Assembly: GCA_024343425.1 (NCBI GenBank)
Contig: BRLC01000016.1
Span: forward strand, 186,001 to 250,000
Source: Rhizobiaceae bacterium MnEN-MB40S
GTDB lineage: Bacteria; Pseudomonadota; Alphaproteobacteria; Rhizobiales; Rhizobiaceae
Direction of reading: 5' to 3'
Length of the DNA: 64,000 bases
Shown here: piece after piece, positions 62,323-64,000 of the stretch
Layout of the letters: each line of letters begins with the position of its first letter
Numbering within the stretch: position 1 is the stretch's first letter
Program-made: the position numbers and the translations under genes
The notes under the pieces: generated by a model
Databases searched by the model: none
What the model was told of the DNA's origin: nothing
Seen by the model: only the letters and a program-made list of their open reading frames with translations

Positions 62323-63825
62323 GTGTCAGCCAACAGCATTTTACTTGCCGTTTCATTGATTGTGATCGCTGCAGTCGGCGTCTGGGGCGTCGTCGATCCG
62401 CAAGGGATCGTTTCAATGGCGACAGTTCTGGTCGATCAGTACTTCCTCAGCCGTGGCTGGTTCGTCATGCTCTCGATTTCTGGCATGCTGATCTTCTGTC
62501 TCGCGCTTGCGTTCTCGCGTTATGGCGACATTCGTCTCGGCAACGACGACGATCGCCCCGAATTCTCGACTCCTTCCTGGATTGCAATGCTCTTTGCCGC
62601 CGGAATGGGCGTTGGCTTACTGTTTTGGGCAGTGGCTGAACCGCTCACTCATTTCGTTTTCGCGAGGGATTACATGCCCGATGGACTAGCAGCCCAACGG
62701 GCCCTGATGGCAACGAATTTTCACTGGGGTATTCACGCCTGGGCGATTTACGGTTCAACCGCTCTGGCAATAGCCTATTTCAGTTTTCGCCGCGGAACAC
62801 CGATGCTTGTGAGCGCTCCCATACAGTACCTGTTTCCGGGTGAACAATGGGCGAAGATCGTCGGTTGGCTTTCAGATTTCATGGCGATTGTCGCAATCGC
62901 CATAGGCGTTGGCGGGTCCATCGCGATGGGCGCCTTCCAGATCGCGGATGGGGTGGACGTTCTGATAGGCGGCAGTAGCGCCTCGCCTCGTTTGATCGCG
63001 GTCGTATTCCTTCTGATGGTCATCGCCTATATCCCGCCGCTTCTGGTGGACCTAGGAAAAGGCATGTCGCGGTTGTCGAACATCGCTATGGCGATCGCCA
63101 TCGGTCTGATTGTCTTTGCAGTCGTATTCGGACCAACCCAGTTTCTTCTGAATTCCGTGCTCGTCGGATTTGGAGAGTATGTGGCCGGCGCCGTTCAGCA
63201 AGGGTTCAAGACACCGGTCTTCTACAACGATGCGCTTGGCCAGTGGTTCAGCGACTGGACATTGACCTACATGGTCTGGTGGATCGCCTGGGGTCCGTTC
63301 GTGGGTGTGTTCGTCGCCCGGATTTCCAGGGGGCGCACAATCCGAGAATTCGTTCTGGGCGTGCTCATCGGACCGACCCTTTTTTCGGTCGTCTGGTTCG
63401 GGGCTTTCGGCGGAATCGGTCTGTTCGAAACGCTGAGAGTCGCTGGATCATTGGCGCAGATGACGTCGACGAATGTGGAGCGTGTAACTTTCGCCCTGCT
63501 GGATTTACTGCCTCTAACGTTCCTTACGACAAGCGCGACGATTATCGCCGCCTTCCTGTTTATTGTAACGAGTGTCGTCAGCGCAGCTTTCGTCCTGGCG
63601 ACGTTTTCCACCGGCGGAGACCCGGACCCCAAGCCCAAAATCCGTTTGATTTGGGGCGCTCTGCTCGGTCTGCTTGGAAGCGCCATGATCCTTTCCGGAT
63701 CAATAGACGCCGTCAAGAAACTGATTGCGCTTGGCGCCTTGCCGTTTGTTTTCATAACAGTTCTACTGATCGTATGTCTGGCGCGGGCGTTGGCAGAGGA
63801 GACGAAAAGCCATGCTGACCGGTAG
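62323..63825 (+). CDS. BCCT-family transporter
   Basis: A 500-residue membrane protein of the betaine/choline/carnitine transporter family with about 12 helices. The family signature is visible in AAGMGVGLLFWAVAEPLTHF (helix 2) and MVWWIAWGPFVGVFVARISR (helix 8 region). BCCT proteins import quaternary amines such as betaine, choline, carnitine or DMSP, by sodium or proton symport, for osmoprotection or catabolism. The predicted start is a GTG at 62323 without a strong ribosome site. Its last 14 bp overlap the start of a 39-residue membrane protein gene. The substrate cannot be decided from sequence. Confidence 0.9.
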   Translation: MSANSILLAVSLIVIAAVGVWGVVDPQGIVSMATVLVDQYFLSRGWFVMLSISGMLIFCLALAFSRYGDIRLGNDDDRPEFSTPSWIAMLFAAGMGVGLLFWAVAEPLTHFVFARDYMPDGLAAQRALMATNFHWGIHAWAIYGSTALAIAYFSFRRGTPMLVSAPIQYLFPGEQWAKIVGWLSDFMAIVAIAIGVGGSIAMGAFQIADGVDVLIGGSSASPRLIAVVFLLMVIAYIPPLLVDLGKGMSRLSNIAMAIAIGLIVFAVVFGPTQFLLNSVLVGFGEYVAGAVQQGFKTPVFYNDALGQWFSDWTLTYMVWWIAWGPFVGVFVARISRGRTIREFVLGVLIGPTLFSVVWFGAFGGIGLFETLRVAGSLAQMTSTNVERVTFALLDLLPLTFLTTSATIIAAFLFIVTSVVSAAFVLATFSTGGDPDPKPKIRLIWGALLGLLGSAMILSGSIDAVKKLIALGALPFVFITVLLIVCLARALAEETKSHADR

Positions 63826-63931
63826 CGCCATCGATACGATCCTCAACTTGCTGACATTTGTGTTCATCGGCGCCTGTGTTTGGCTTATCTTGCGCCCGTT
63901 GCCAAACCGCAAGGACAGCAAGAGGGATTGA
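63812..63931 (+). CDS. 39-residue single-helix protein overlapping the BCCT gene
   Basis: An ATG at 63812 opens a 39-codon frame that encodes MLTGSAIDTILNLLTFVFIG followed by ACVWLILRPL and a basic tail PNRKDSKRD, i.e. one transmembrane helix with a positive C-terminus. It overlaps the end of the BCCT gene by 14 bp in another reading frame and has GAGGAGA upstream, so it is probably translationally coupled. It may be a small partner or regulator of the transporter. No family is recognised. Confidence 0.65.
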   Translation: MLTGSAIDTILNLLTFVFIGACVWLILRPLPNRKDSKRD

Positions 63932-63942
63932 ACGAGCTCCGG

Positions 63943-64000
63943 TTACAGTTTGTTGACCCTGCGTCGATAGGTGCCCACGATGTTGCCAATCATGACGGCG
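63943..64000 (-). CDS. Possible C-terminal end of a minus-strand gene
   Basis: Reading the minus strand from the right edge, 18 codons (ending VGTYRRRVNKL) run to a TAA at 63945-63943. It could be the tail of a gene that enters from the right, but the segment is too short to identify or to be sure it is coding. Confidence 0.25.
   Translation of the reverse strand, partial: AVMIGNIVGTYRRRVNKL

Overview
The window looks like a chromosomal segment of an alphaproteobacterium of the order Hyphomicrobiales (Rhizobiales), probably marine or saline-associated. The evidence is the conserved order tkt-gap-pgk-fba, zapA-6S RNA-fau, yebC-ruvCAB, ybgC-tolQRAB-pal-cpoB-tilS-ftsH-glmM, the small families DUF1465, DUF1192 and DUF4164, CtrA-type TTAA-N7-TTAA boxes, a sulfolipid (sqdBDC) operon, a TRAP-TAXI transporter and a DddP-like M24 protein. 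No tRNA, rRNA, transposase, integrase or CRISPR array was found. Family assignments come from reading motifs; no search was run.

Layout. 1-8.7 kb: the 5' part of an acyl-CoA synthetase gene and a TauE/SafE permease (minus), then plus-strand ThiE-like, SEL1-repeat, EF-P and inositol monophosphatase genes, a MotA/ExbB-like and MotB/OmpA-like pair, and an FAD dehydrogenase. 8.7-9.0 kb: an intergenic block with three direct repeats. 9-14.5 kb: an ABC exporter, rpmE, DUF1465, a candidate CtrA-controlled small RNA, DUF1192, a quinone oxidoreductase, a 52-residue membrane protein and an SGNH hydrolase. 14.5-20 kb: the tkt-gap-pgk-fba cluster (minus). 20.4-27 kb: DUF4164, zapA, 6S RNA, fau, ymdB-like, MBL-fold, yebC, ruvCAB. 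27-30 kb: sqdBDC (minus), placed between ruvB and ybgC. 30.2-41 kb: ybgC, tol-pal, tilS, ftsH, glmM. 41.4-43.3 kb: two outer-membrane beta-barrel genes.

The right third is accessory. At 43.5-50.1 kb lie a DddP-like protein, two overlapping genes for two-domain enzymes (GT32 plus GT-A; sulfotransferase plus GT-like) and a divergent exported sulfatase-family protein with an atypical active site. This has the look of a small sulfated-glycan module. At 50.1-62 kb is a CoA-dependent acid-catabolism island: TauE permease, ADP-forming acyl-CoA synthetase, glutaryl-CoA dehydrogenase-like enzyme and enoyl-CoA hydratase on the minus strand; a LysR regulator; then thiolase, DUF35 partner, TRAP-TAXI transporter and 3-hydroxyacyl-CoA dehydrogenase on the plus strand. 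A palindrome shared by both flanks of the LysR gene suggests one regulon. The window closes with a BCCT transporter overlapping a 39-residue membrane protein.

The most novel-looking items are the candidate CtrA-linked small RNA (12.05-12.15 kb), the sulfotransferase/glycosyltransferase/sulfatase module, the single-regulon CoA island of unknown substrate, the paired palindromes after efp, and the hairpin-spaced direct repeats at 8.83-8.93 kb.
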